In this document: positions 35,801 through 43,496 of the stretch, one piece after another
How positions within the stretch are numbered: the stretch's first letter is position 1
Layout: the number at the start of each line of letters is the position of its first letter
Assembly (NCBI RefSeq): GCF_003345295.1
Contig: NZ_CP031055.1
Location: 2,790,001 to 2,854,000 of the forward strand
Direction of reading: 5' to 3'
DNA length: 64,000 bases
Source of the DNA: Vibrio splendidus
Lineage (GTDB): Bacteria > Pseudomonadota > Gammaproteobacteria > Enterobacterales > Vibrionaceae
Notes under the pieces: generated by a model
Database searches by the model: none
Seen by the model: only the letters and a program-made list of their open reading frames with translations
Told to the model about the DNA's origin: nothing
Made by a program: the position numbers and the translations under genes

Positions 35801-36562
35801 CGTGTGTTTACCCGCCTTAGCTTCAAGGCCAAGGTGGTTGACAATAATTGGCGTTTCTTGTTCTAAGGTGAAACGGTTTAGGTCAAAACGCTCAAGTACA
35901 ACCTGCAAAGGAATTAAAACTTCAGGTAGCTCGATCGCTGTTTTAGCGGCGGTTTCTGGCTCGACAGTTTCTGCTTGCGGTTCTTCTGTCGACTCCGCGA
36001 GTTTAACCTTCAGATCATTGAATAAGGTTGGCGATACCGTCAGCTTTTCACCTTGCATACTCAAAGCCGTAGAGAACAGGCTCCATTCAATTTCATGTCC
36101 CAAGATATTTAACTTGATATCAGACAAAGCGATACGGTTGATCACAATTGGCAACGGTGTTTTTACCGATGTTACGGGCGGAGTCGGTTCTGTTTCTTCT
36201 GTAGAGGGTGGAGGCAGTTCAGTAAATGCGAAGTCCAACCCTTGAATCGCTAAACGATCGACACACAGCTTAGGATCAAGCAAACAACGAGGATTAATCG
36301 CCAAGTTCAGCTTTTGAACCTTGGTGTCGATATGCAGGCTGTCATCTTTAAACTGAACATTATTAAGCGTAAAGCTTGGGAAAAGTGCCCCTTTGGTACT
36401 TTCCACTTTAAGTTGTGGCAATGCTTTTTCAGCGCCCCACAGCACAGTGTTCAACCCCGGGTTAGTGAACAAAACAAAACCGAGCAGGGCTATCAACAAC
36501 AGCAAAATAGACGTCAATGAGATCGACGTCCACTTGATGAATTTGCCCATCACTTTGATCAT
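32804..36562 (-). CDS. tamB: Translocation and assembly module inner-membrane protein TamB
   Basis: TamB is an AsmA-like bridge protein anchored in the inner membrane that with TamA supports outer-membrane protein assembly and anterograde phospholipid transport. The 1252-residue protein has an N-terminal transmembrane helix (about 12-33), a long beta-rich periplasmic part and the conserved C-terminal TamB (DUF490) domain with the GPPDQPYVAINAIRNPDN segment. Its ATG overlaps the tamA stop by four bases. Such large repetitive beta-taco proteins have low sequence conservation except at the C-terminus. Confidence 0.94.
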   Translation of the reverse strand: MIKVMGKFIKWTSISLTSILLLLIALLGFVLFTNPGLNTVLWGAEKALPQLKVESTKGALFPSFTLNNVQFKDDSLHIDTKVQKLNLAINPRCLLDPKLCVDRLAIQGLDFAFTELPPPSTEETEPTPPVTSVKTPLPIVINRIALSDIKLNILGHEIEWSLFSTALSMQGEKLTVSPTLFNDLKVKLAESTEEPQAETVEPETAAKTAIELPEVLIPLQVVLERFDLNRFTLEQETPIIVNHLGLEAKAGKHTVDVSTLELDMPQVSANLTTKVELKGDYPLELSLDALVKETDLAGQKLSLKAQGSVAKLHLDSEFSQLIEAKLSGDIQSLEPTLPFDLLLEGGQAQWPLTGKSDYQATIEQFKANGSLDGFNVLLKGEADGKEIPELSIDLQGKGTTEQIELERLKLNTLGGELNGVVKANWKSLVNWQADVTLKDIQPGLQWPEAEGNISGSIVTSGELTEAGGWAIELPKLDIEGILREYPLDIEGQLSASDRNASGEPKLKTSGLSLAHGVNSIKALGELDKKWDMGIEIYFPELVKSVPDLKGKVIGNIQLSGPTKEPEVDLALNVDKVDWNNGATLESLSLNGSVVPLPLPEAQADLVLKAKNLTYQDQSVESIDLTVSGGEKKHTVTLDVISDIVSTSLAISGELIQKPSIIWDGSLDRVKITTQQGPWVLDQPVAIKADVDKQFADVQAHCWKQSGSSVCLDEDVRVGKSGEAKVAINQFDFEQIKAFVPKETQLQGLVNANAHAKWSEQGEPEVTVSVDMPKGQVVQQVGEPITLGWESVALNAQLKDNKLDADFKLDVSDNGDLSGKVSLPDILAEDKMVDAAIKLTTFHLDFLQPILGEYSLLKADLESDLQVKGSLMHPQVFGQFSVDGIQVKGDVTPVDVKDGRIDLDFDGYSAKLDANVETPDGHLDIEGTGDWQDLKAWHSSVRVFADELMVDIPPMVKVKVVPDMTIDVTPELAKITGDIALPWGRIVVEDLPPSAVGVSSDQVILNKNLEPESEDTIPFNVMTNINISIGDDFKLSAFGLEGDLVGKLNVAQKDQGPFITGEVNIVDGTYQSFGQDLLIEEGKILMNGPPDQPYVAINAIRNPDNTQDDVTAGIRVTGPATEPTIEIYSDPAMPQANALSYILRGQDIDGESSGSMTTTLIGLSLAKSGKVVGEIGEAFGVQDLQLDTAGSGDDSQVTVSGYILPGLQVKYGVGIFNSLGEFTVRYRLMQDLYVEAVSGLDSAVDLLYQFEFE

Positions 36563-38271
36563 AATTCTGGCCCTAAACTAAAGTGTAACTGGAACTCATC
36601 ACCTTTTGCTGCATCTAGGCCCCAAGCAAAATCTAGACTCACTGGACCAACGGGGGACGCCCAACGCACCCCAACACCGGTGCCGTGCTTCCACTCTGGT
36701 TTGTCATTAAATGCATCACCAATATCGTAGAATGCTGCGCCCCACCAGTTTCCAACCAAGCGGTATTGGTATTCAAACGAGCTGGTTGCGATGAATTTCG
36801 CACCCGTTAATGCACCACTTTTATCGCGAGGAGAGATCGACTCATAACCGTAACCACGAATGCTGTTATCACCACCGGCAAAGAATCTTAGGGAAGGAGA
36901 CAGCTTCTCAAACTCGTCGGCAAAGTTACCGCCAAATTGAAGCCGAGTTAGGCCTCGGTGGTTATCGCCAATGCTTCGAATCCAAGCGGTTTGGCCTTGA
37001 AAACGAACAACCTTAGTTTCGGATAACAAGGTATCATCGGCCGCTTCAAACATAATGGTTTGTTTATCGCCCCACATCGGCATCGAACCACCTCGCGTTC
37101 GAGTTCGTGAGAAAGAGAAACCCGGCAAAACAAACTGTGCCAAGTCATCTTGTAAACCTTGTTCATAGTTTTCGACCAAGTATCGAATGAACACCGTGCG
37201 TTGCCAGCCGTTATCTAGGCGCCAGTACCTTTCTAAGGCGAGGTTTGACTCCAAACTTTTGGTATCTCGGTTATCCAAGTTCTTCATACCGTACTTAATT
37301 TGATAGTAGTCATTAAGCACGTCATCCAATGGGATTTTATAAGCCGCGGTAATCGTCTGCTCGGGCTTGGAGATCGACAAGCTACTATTGAAGCTATGAC
37401 CTTTCTCGTTAACCCAAGGTTTTTTCCATTTGAGAGTGCCTTTCACGCCCAAGTCTGTTGATACACCGATACCTGTTTCGATTTGGTTACGCGCTTGCGG
37501 AGCAAGGCTAACCTTCATCGGGATTTCTCGGCCTTCGCCTAACTGGCTTAAATCTGGTTCAACAAATACCGAGGAGAACCAATCCGTATTGGACAGGTTT
37601 TGGTTGTACTCGCCGACTTTGGTAATTGAGTAAGGTTCACCATCTTCAAACGGCTTGAGAGATTGCACTTTGTCATCTTCAATTTGACTGCCCGTCACAG
37701 TGGTTGTACCAAAGTGATAGCGGATGCCACTGTTATAATGAAGGCGGACATAAGCACGGTTTAATTCGGGGGCGACTTCTAGCTTGCTAAGATCATACGC
37801 CCCATCGAAGTAGCCTTTCGCTAATCCAAGGTTGCGGATCGATGATTTCAAAGAATCATAATTGCCATGATTCAGAATCGAACCTTTAGACAGCTTACTC
37901 CTAGCTATCAAAGCCAAAAAGTCAGGATCATCTTTGGCTTCACCAGTCAGAACAATATCTGAAGTATAAATAACAACAGGCTCTCCCGGCTCAACCGTAA
38001 CGGTCATTTCGGTATCATCTTGGGAGTGAGAAAATGTGATCTTAGGGTGGTAGTAACCTAACGCATTCAGGGCTTCTTTTATCATAGACTCCAAGCGAGA
38101 TTGGAACCTTAATGAAACCGAGTACTCTTCTTCAGGAATCGCACTCAGATAAGCATCAACATTATCCTCAAGCGCTCCATTAAGCCCTTTAATTTCAAGG
38201 GAAACATCAGCGAAAGCGAGCGTCGATGACAATAGAGTGCCAATCAGAACTGGTAAAGTTTTTCTTATCAT
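36559..38271 (-). CDS. tamA: Translocation and assembly module outer-membrane protein TamA
   Basis: TamA is an Omp85-family barrel protein. The 570-residue protein has a signal peptide ending STLAFA before DVSLEIKGL, three POTRA domains (about residues 25-265) and a C-terminal 16-strand barrel with the Omp85 VRWASPVGPVSLDFAWGLD segment and the RFFAGGDNSIRGYGYESI lid motif. It is the first gene of the tamA-tamB-GGCT unit and is divergent from msrA. Confidence 0.95.
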   Translation of the reverse strand: MIRKTLPVLIGTLLSSTLAFADVSLEIKGLNGALEDNVDAYLSAIPEEEYSVSLRFQSRLESMIKEALNALGYYHPKITFSHSQDDTEMTVTVEPGEPVVIYTSDIVLTGEAKDDPDFLALIARSKLSKGSILNHGNYDSLKSSIRNLGLAKGYFDGAYDLSKLEVAPELNRAYVRLHYNSGIRYHFGTTTVTGSQIEDDKVQSLKPFEDGEPYSITKVGEYNQNLSNTDWFSSVFVEPDLSQLGEGREIPMKVSLAPQARNQIETGIGVSTDLGVKGTLKWKKPWVNEKGHSFNSSLSISKPEQTITAAYKIPLDDVLNDYYQIKYGMKNLDNRDTKSLESNLALERYWRLDNGWQRTVFIRYLVENYEQGLQDDLAQFVLPGFSFSRTRTRGGSMPMWGDKQTIMFEAADDTLLSETKVVRFQGQTAWIRSIGDNHRGLTRLQFGGNFADEFEKLSPSLRFFAGGDNSIRGYGYESISPRDKSGALTGAKFIATSSFEYQYRLVGNWWGAAFYDIGDAFNDKPEWKHGTGVGVRWASPVGPVSLDFAWGLDAAKGDEFQLHFSLGPEL

Positions 38272-38466
38272 GCTTAATTGGTGAAGAAGTTATCAATACG
38301 TTAATAAATGAAAAGAAATAATACCGCTAAAAAGACATTGAGTCTGTAATAAATCTTGGAATAACACGGTCTAATTTAAAGACTTAATCAATATGAACCA
38401 GCCGTTAATATGAACCTGGATCTAATGTTAACTTAAGCGGTAAACGTATGCGAAAAGGAATATAAC

Positions 38467-39096
38467 ATGCTAAACAAACAACAACTGGTTTCCGCAGCAA
38501 CCGCATTACCGGGAAATGCAGACCCAATCCGAATCACTGAGCGCCATTTTGTCAATCAAACTGACTTGCTCGATGCTCCTATGGGTTCCCAACAAGAAGT
38601 CCTACTTGGTATGGGATGCTTTTGGGGAGCTGAGCGTTTGTTTTGGCAACTTGATGGTGTTATTTCCACATCCGTTGGCTACGCTGGTGGATACACAGTC
38701 AATCCCACTTATGAGCAGGTATGCAGCGGACAAACCGGTCATACCGAAGTCGTTCGTGTCATTTTTGATAGCGAACAAACATCTTTAGCTCGAATACTTG
38801 AGACCTTTTGGGAGCGCCATAACCCCACCCAAGGTATGCGCCAAGGCAACGACTTAGGGACTCAGTACCGCTCCGCGATATACACATTCAGCGAACAGCA
38901 ACAAGCCGTCGCCGAGCACTCTAAACGTGAATATCAACGAGCAATGACTGAATCATTAGGCAACGAGATCACGACGGAAGTTCTGCCTGCTGGAAAATAT
39001 TTTTTCGCAGAAACCTACCACCAACAATACCTAGCCAAAAATCCTAACGGTTACTGTGGGTTGGGTGGTACGGGTGTGTGCTTCCCTCCGCAATAA
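38467..39096 (+). CDS. msrA: Peptide methionine sulfoxide reductase MsrA
   Basis: MsrA repairs methionine-S-sulfoxide. The 209-residue protein has the catalytic Cys51 in GMGCFWGAER, the GYAGGYTVNPTYEQVCSGQT (20 residues) motif and C-terminal GYCGLGGTGVCFP with the recycling cysteines. AAAAGGAAT lies ahead of the ATG. The order msrA-tamA is conserved in E. coli. Confidence 0.96.
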   Translation: MLNKQQLVSAATALPGNADPIRITERHFVNQTDLLDAPMGSQQEVLLGMGCFWGAERLFWQLDGVISTSVGYAGGYTVNPTYEQVCSGQTGHTEVVRVIFDSEQTSLARILETFWERHNPTQGMRQGNDLGTQYRSAIYTFSEQQQAVAEHSKREYQRAMTESLGNEITTEVLPAGKYFFAETYHQQYLAKNPNGYCGLGGTGVCFPPQ

Positions 39097-39132
39097 TGTG
39101 TGTTAGGCATACAAACTAGAACAACATCCATT

Positions 39133-39163
39133 AAAAAAGGGCTCCGCTAGGAAGCCCTTTTTC
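39133..39163. terminator. Terminator between msrA and ytfK
   Basis: AAAAAGGGCT and AGCCCTTTTT are arms of a hairpin with a nine-base loop; runs of A and T on both flanks allow use by both convergent genes. Confidence 0.88.
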
Positions 39164-39205
39164 ATTGGGAATCTATTTTACGCAATGCCAATCTATAACA
39201 GTCAG

Positions 39206-39406
39206 TTACACCGGCAGCGCAGCAATCGTGCCGTTAACTTCTTTAAAAATAGTGAGCTTTTGTTTGTCTGAAACTTCAGGAAGAAGCACTTTGCCTTGGT
39301 CGAAGCGAAACTCTCCGATACCCTCAATAGCAAACTGGCCTTTGAATAGGACTTTAACGAAACGTGCCACCTGATGTGGACGGTAAGTAGAAAATTTTCT
39401 TAACAT
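39206..39406 (-). CDS. ytfK: DUF1107 protein YtfK
   Basis: The 66-residue protein aligns along its length with E. coli YtfK: FSTYRPHQVARFVKVLFKGQ corresponds to its start, and FRFDQGKVLLPEVSDKQKL to its middle. YtfK has been reported to stimulate SpoT-dependent ppGpp accumulation under phosphate or fatty-acid limitation. The neighbour ytfJ is divergent and conserved. Assignment rests on similarity from memory and synteny. Confidence 0.85.
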   Translation of the reverse strand: MLRKFSTYRPHQVARFVKVLFKGQFAIEGIGEFRFDQGKVLLPEVSDKQKLTIFKEVNGTIAALPV

Positions 39407-39658
39407 AATACAACCTCAATTCCATTTGAGTACTACAGTCACGTACCTAAACACTAACGTATTCAAAGCACATTCAATCGCTAATTCCTTTAGCAAACAG
39501 CAAGATAATCTATTGTTCATCTCGATATTGATGCATTATACCTTTTGGTAACAAGCCTGCAACTTATTTCTACGTCGTACGATAAAAAAGTTAAAGAGGC
39601 ATTTTTCAAATTTCATATTATACTTCCAGAGCAAACCAATAAGCGGAACAAAAATATA

Positions 39659-40210
39659 ATGAAAAACAAAACTCTACTGGCTTTTTTAGCCGCAGCCTCT
39701 CCACTCTTCGCCAATGCTCACAACCTATCTGTAGGTACAACTCTACCTGCTGTCGATGTTAGCAACTATGGTGAAATCGTACTAAACGACGGAAATACCG
39801 GATATCAAGCTTGGGCAACCAATGATCTTCTAGGTAAAGTTCGCGTCGTTCAAGCTATTGCAGGCCGTAGCAGCTCGAAAGAGCTCAACGCACCACTGAT
39901 GGCAGCCATTACAGCATCTAAATTCTCAGAAGACAGCTACCAAACCACGACCATCATCAACCAAGATGATGCGATTTGGGGTACTGGGTCTTTTGTTAAA
40001 TCGTCAGCAGAAAGTAGCAAAGAAGAATTTCCATGGTCTTCTATGGTGCTAGATGAAGACGGCACGGTAGCGTCATCATGGGCTTTAAAAGAAGAAAGCT
40101 CTGCGATTATCGTTCAAGACAAGCAAGGTAAAATCTTGTTTGTTAAAGAAGGGGCATTAAACGAATCAGAAGTCACTCAAGTCATTGAGTTGATTAAAGC
40201 GAGCCTTTAA
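39659..40210 (+). CDS. ytfJ: YtfJ family periplasmic protein
   Basis: The 183-residue protein has a signal peptide ending FANA before HNLSVG and a thioredoxin-like fold related to E. coli YtfJ: LGKVRVVQAIAGRSSSKELN and YQTTTIINQDDAIWGTGSFV are close matches. No CxxC motif is present, so redox activity is unlikely. The start at ATG 39659 is chosen because it gives the signal peptide; the frame continues upstream to 39545 without support. The ribosome site is weak. A hairpin that also forms the Zur palindrome ends it. Confidence 0.88.
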   Translation: MKNKTLLAFLAAASPLFANAHNLSVGTTLPAVDVSNYGEIVLNDGNTGYQAWATNDLLGKVRVVQAIAGRSSSKELNAPLMAAITASKFSEDSYQTTTIINQDDAIWGTGSFVKSSAESSKEEFPWSSMVLDEDGTVASSWALKEESSAIIVQDKQGKILFVKEGALNESEVTQVIELIKASL

Positions 40211-40236
40211 TAAGATATTCGCGTCTTTTTCGAGAC

Positions 40237-40272
40237 CTGACCAAAGGATATTGTTATATTATAACAGTATCC
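40237..40272 (+). promoter_or_regulatory. Zur box overlapping the zinc-operon promoter and a terminator hairpin
   Basis: The 15-bp core TGTTATATTATAACA (40252-40266) equals the centre of the gammaproteobacterial Zur consensus. It is flanked by GGATA (40246-40250) and TATCC (40268-40272), so the palindrome spans 27 bp. CTGACC (40237-40242) and TATAAC (40260-40265) are 17 bp apart and form a candidate promoter covered by the box. AAAGGATA upstream and TATCCTTTTTT downstream also give the palindrome the form of a terminator for ytfJ. Confidence 0.8.
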
Positions 40273-40300
40273 TTTTTTAATTCTGTGGTTAATCATACTC

Positions 40301-40591
40301 ATGTGGCAAAACACACCTAACAATGTGAAACGCAAAACAGGCTTCTTGCTTGGGCTGATGCTCATGTTAAGCGTGTTAGCGGCAACACATATGGTGGATA
40401 TTGACCCCGATCACCACACTTCGCATCACTGTGAGCTGTTTTCGATAAATCAGTTCATTACTGCGCACTCACTGCCACAAGTTCCAGAGTTCCATTCAGA
40501 ATTTACAGCCACTATTACAGAGTCAGTAATTTCGTTACAGCGCCTGTATTTCGCTTATTTAGCACGTTCACCTCCTGTAAATATCGCTTAA
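40301..40591 (+). CDS. DUF2607 family membrane protein, first gene of the zinc operon
   Basis: The 96-residue protein has one N-terminal hydrophobic segment (about 14-29), followed by a short His/Asp-rich stretch, VDIDPDHHTSHHC, suited to metal binding, then an unremarkable tail. It resembles DUF2607 proteins found in vibrios at the head of the Zur-regulated zinc operon. It begins 28 bases after the Zur box. A role as a periplasm-facing zinc chaperone is inference. Confidence 0.75.
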   Translation: MWQNTPNNVKRKTGFLLGLMLMLSVLAATHMVDIDPDHHTSHHCELFSINQFITAHSLPQVPEFHSEFTATITESVISLQRLYFAYLARSPPVNIA

Positions 40592-40632
40592 TTACCACTA
40601 CTTTTTAATTAACCTTTATTCAGGAAAAAAAC

Positions 40633-41370
40633 ATGAAACCTACTATTTTAGCCGTTGTTATCGGCATGACTGTCTCAACGAATGTTCTAGCTAACGAAGA
40701 ATTCCGCTCTCACGAAGCACACGTGCACGGTAAAGTTGAAGTGAACATCGCTCAAGATGGGCAAGAGCTGCTTGTTGAAGTAACAGCTCCCGGCGCTGAT
40801 GTGGTTGGCTTTGAACATGCTCCAGAAACTGCCGAGCAAAAGAAAGTGTTTGAACAAGCTATCGCGCAACTGAACAAGCCAGAAGAACTATTTGGTTTCA
40901 ACAATGCAAGCTGTACTTTGAAGTTCAAGTCAGTGACGAACACCCTAGAAGACGATCATGATGACCGTGAAGGCCATGACCACGCTGAAGGCGAACATGA
41001 CGACCACGAAGGCCATGACCACGCGGAAGGCGAACATGACGACCACGAAGGCCATGACCACGCTGAGCACGATCATGACGACCACAAAGACCATGACCAC
41101 GCGGAACACGATCATGACGACCACGAAGGCCATGACCATGCAGAACACGGTCATGATGACCACGAAGGCCATGACCATTCAGAAGGTGGCCACGGTGAAT
41201 TCACGGTTGAGTATCACTACCAATGTTCAGACATTGCGAAGCTAGATACGGTGAGCACTCAATGGTTCTCTAAGTTCAGCAACACAAAATCAATGACGGT
41301 AAACCTGCTAACTGACAGCGCTCAAATTCAAGAAGTGCTTAACGCAGATCGTATTAGTTTTCGATTCTAA
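40633..41370 (+). CDS. zrgA: Histidine-rich zinc-binding protein ZrgA (DUF2796)
   Basis: The 245-residue protein has a signal peptide ending NVLA before NEEF, a DUF2796 domain with HEAHVHGKVEVNIAQDGQEL (20 residues), and an internal segment (about residues 106-187) made of 13-residue repeats such as DDHEGHDHAEGEH. Zur-regulated ZrgA of V. cholerae and V. parahaemolyticus is the zinc-binding component of a high-affinity importer alternative to ZnuABC. The repeats supply dozens of His and acidic ligands. The C-terminal part resumes the DUF2796 fold. Confidence 0.9.
   Translation: MKPTILAVVIGMTVSTNVLANEEFRSHEAHVHGKVEVNIAQDGQELLVEVTAPGADVVGFEHAPETAEQKKVFEQAIAQLNKPEELFGFNNASCTLKFKSVTNTLEDDHDDREGHDHAEGEHDDHEGHDHAEGEHDDHEGHDHAEHDHDDHKDHDHAEHDHDDHEGHDHAEHGHDDHEGHDHSEGGHGEFTVEYHYQCSDIAKLDTVSTQWFSKFSNTKSMTVNLLTDSAQIQEVLNADRISFRF
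40955..41190 (+). repeat. 39-bp-type coding repeats in zrgA
   Basis: The unit is about 39 bp (13 codons), with variants encoding HDDHEGHDHAE. At least five imperfect copies lie head to tail. They encode the His/Asp/Glu-rich linker of ZrgA. Such arrays easily change copy number. Confidence 0.8.
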
Positions 41371-41401
41371 TCAGTATTAGATTGAATTAAACGTAGATAA
41401 G

Positions 41402-41431
41402 CAGCCAAGTAAGTATTCACTTACTTGGCTG
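41402..41431 (+). repeat. Perfect 13-bp intercistronic hairpin after zrgA
   Basis: CAGCCAAGTAAGT (41402-41414) and ACTTACTTGGCTG (41419-41431) are exact complements with the loop ATTC. No T run follows. In transporter operons such hairpins protect the upstream binding-protein message; that role here is inference. Confidence 0.75.
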
Positions 41432-41509
41432 TACAAATCGGTGTGCTCTGGGAATTTATTATTCGAATAACTGTCCAGTAGATACACCGCTTTAATTATT
41501 GGAGCTAAT

Positions 41510-42226
41510 ATGTCTTCTGACAGTTCATCACTTGTCGTCAAACTCGAAAATATCAGCTTTCGTTGGAAGCCTGAGTTGCCCCCAACGCTAGAGATCCCCT
41601 CACTGCATATCCAAGCCCAAGAGCACCTTTTCATCAAAGGGCCTAGTGGTTGCGGGAAATCAACATTGTTAGGGTTACTGACCGGAATCAACCAAGCTGA
41701 ACAAGGCGAAGTATCTATCCTTGGCCAAGATCTCACACAGCTAACACCTCGCCAGAGAGACAAATTCAGAGCCGATCATATTGGTTATATATTCCAACAA
41801 TTTAACCTGCTTCCTTACTTGTCAGTCATCGACAACGTGACGCTTCCTTGTCAGTTTTCTAAGATTCGTAAGCAGCAAGTCACTGAAAGTCAGAACAGCC
41901 TGCAAGCAACCGCTCAAGAGTTGTTGCTCAGATTAAAGCTACCTCAAGCTCTAATGGACAAGCCCGTTACCGAGTTGAGTATTGGTCAACAACAACGTGT
42001 TGCTGCCGCTCGTGCTTTGATCGGCCAACCCAAAATCATTATTGCCGACGAACCGACATCGGCTCTGGATCATGACAACCGAGAAGCCTTTATCGAACTG
42101 TTGCTAGAACAAGCGAATCAGGCGGGTTCTACCCTGATCTTTGTTAGTCACGATCCAACATTAGAAAAACTGTTCACTCGAACCATAGATTTAAAAACCG
42201 TTAACCAAGCTAAGGTTGTCGTATGA
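41510..42226 (+). CDS. LolD/MacB-type ABC transporter ATP-binding protein of the zinc operon
   Basis: The 238-residue protein has Walker A GPSGCGKST, Q-loop in YIFQQFNLLPYLSV, signature LSIGQQQRV (the usual LSGGQ is altered to LSIGQ) and Walker B IIIADEPTSALD. Its subfamily is the one that pairs with FtsX-like permeases rather than the ZnuC type. It overlaps the permease gene by four bases (ATGA). In V. cholerae the corresponding gene is one of zrgB-zrgE; I am not sure which letter. Confidence 0.88.
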   Translation: MSSDSSSLVVKLENISFRWKPELPPTLEIPSLHIQAQEHLFIKGPSGCGKSTLLGLLTGINQAEQGEVSILGQDLTQLTPRQRDKFRADHIGYIFQQFNLLPYLSVIDNVTLPCQFSKIRKQQVTESQNSLQATAQELLLRLKLPQALMDKPVTELSIGQQQRVAAARALIGQPKIIIADEPTSALDHDNREAFIELLLEQANQAGSTLIFVSHDPTLEKLFTRTIDLKTVNQAKVVV

Positions 42227-43482
42227 AAGTAATTACTCACTTAGCCTTAAAAAGCGTACTCAACCGTAAAGCCACAGCCATTCTAACTATTCTCACTGTG
42301 GCGGTGTCAGTCATTCTATTACTCGGTGTGGAACGTGTAAGAACCGAAGCTAAGAGCAGCTTTGCGAATACGATTTCAGGTACTGACCTTATCGTCGGTG
42401 GCCGCTCTGGTCAGGTAAACCTGCTGCTTTATTCCGTATTTAGAATCGGTAATGCGACCAACAACATCGACTGGAAAAGCTATGAAGAATTTAGCCAGCA
42501 CAACGCTGTAAAGTGGGCGATCCCAATCTCATTGGGTGACTCACATAAAGGCTTCCGCGTAATGGGCACGAACCATAGCTACTTCGAGAATTATCGCTAT
42601 GGAAGTAAGCAACCACTTACTTTTCAGCAAGGCAAAGAGTTCAATCAGCTATTTGATGTCGTGATTGGTGCCGATGTCGCGAAGAAGTTAGATTACAAGA
42701 TTGGTGATCACATCATTCTGGCGCACGGTATCAGTGATGTCGCCTTCAGTCGCCACGACAACCTGCCCTTCACCATTGTCGGAATACTCGCGCCAACCGG
42801 CACACCAGTAGATAAAACGGTGCATGTTTCGTTAGAGGCCATTGAAGCGATTCACGTTGGTTGGGAATCGGGGGCTAACCTCGGGCACACACCGAATGCT
42901 GAAGCGCTAAAGCAACGTGACTTCCAACCGAAGCAGATTACCGCGATGATGGTTGGCCTTAAGTCGAAGATCCAAACCTTTGCACTGCAACGAGAGATCA
43001 ATAACTACCGCCAAGAACCTTTGAGCGCCATTATGCCAGGCATTGCGCTTCACGAATTATGGGGAATGATGGCAGTAGCAGAACAAGCACTACTGATTGT
43101 TTCAGGGTTTGTTGTAATCGCGGGACTGTTAGGGATGCTGAGTAGTCTACTCACTAGCTTGCAAGAAAGACGTCGAGAGATGGCTATTCTGCGCGCGATG
43201 GGAGCAAGGCCTCGTCATGTGTTTGGTTTACTGATCAGTGAAGCAAGTGCCCTAACCTTCCTCGGTATCACATTGGGTGTTGCCGTGTTGTTTGCCCTGA
43301 TCGCAGTAGTTGCTCCTATTGTGCAACAAAGTTATGGTATCAACATATCGATATCCGCAATCACACCTCATGAGTGGAAACTGCTTATTTTGGTGCAAGT
43401 TGCCGGAATCATTATCGGCTTTATTCCCGCTTTCAGGGCTTACCGTCAGTCATTGTCTGATGGCATGACTATTCGAATCTAA
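42223..43482 (+). CDS. FtsX-like ABC permease of the zinc operon
   Basis: The 419-residue protein has an N-terminal transmembrane helix (about 17-37), a large periplasmic domain containing the MacB-type core (FDVVIGADVAKKLDYKIGD), and three C-terminal helices, the FtsX/MacB topology. This architecture is known for lipoprotein export and mechanotransmission, and is unusual for a metal importer. Overlap with the ATPase and its place between zrgA and the DUF3299 gene give the zinc assignment. Confidence 0.87.
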   Translation: MKVITHLALKSVLNRKATAILTILTVAVSVILLLGVERVRTEAKSSFANTISGTDLIVGGRSGQVNLLLYSVFRIGNATNNIDWKSYEEFSQHNAVKWAIPISLGDSHKGFRVMGTNHSYFENYRYGSKQPLTFQQGKEFNQLFDVVIGADVAKKLDYKIGDHIILAHGISDVAFSRHDNLPFTIVGILAPTGTPVDKTVHVSLEAIEAIHVGWESGANLGHTPNAEALKQRDFQPKQITAMMVGLKSKIQTFALQREINNYRQEPLSAIMPGIALHELWGMMAVAEQALLIVSGFVVIAGLLGMLSSLLTSLQERRREMAILRAMGARPRHVFGLLISEASALTFLGITLGVAVLFALIAVVAPIVQQSYGINISISAITPHEWKLLILVQVAGIIIGFIPAFRAYRQSLSDGMTIRI

Positions 43483-43496
43483 AATAGGAACCTACG

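Noticed and set aside
40945..41178. Minus-strand open frame opposite the zrgA repeats
   Set aside because: It is the antisense of the His/Asp-rich codons and gives a monotonous Met/Val-rich peptide with no ribosome site.
41400..41435. Rho-independent terminator after zrgA
   Set aside because: The stem is perfect, but no T run follows, so it is listed as an intercistronic hairpin.
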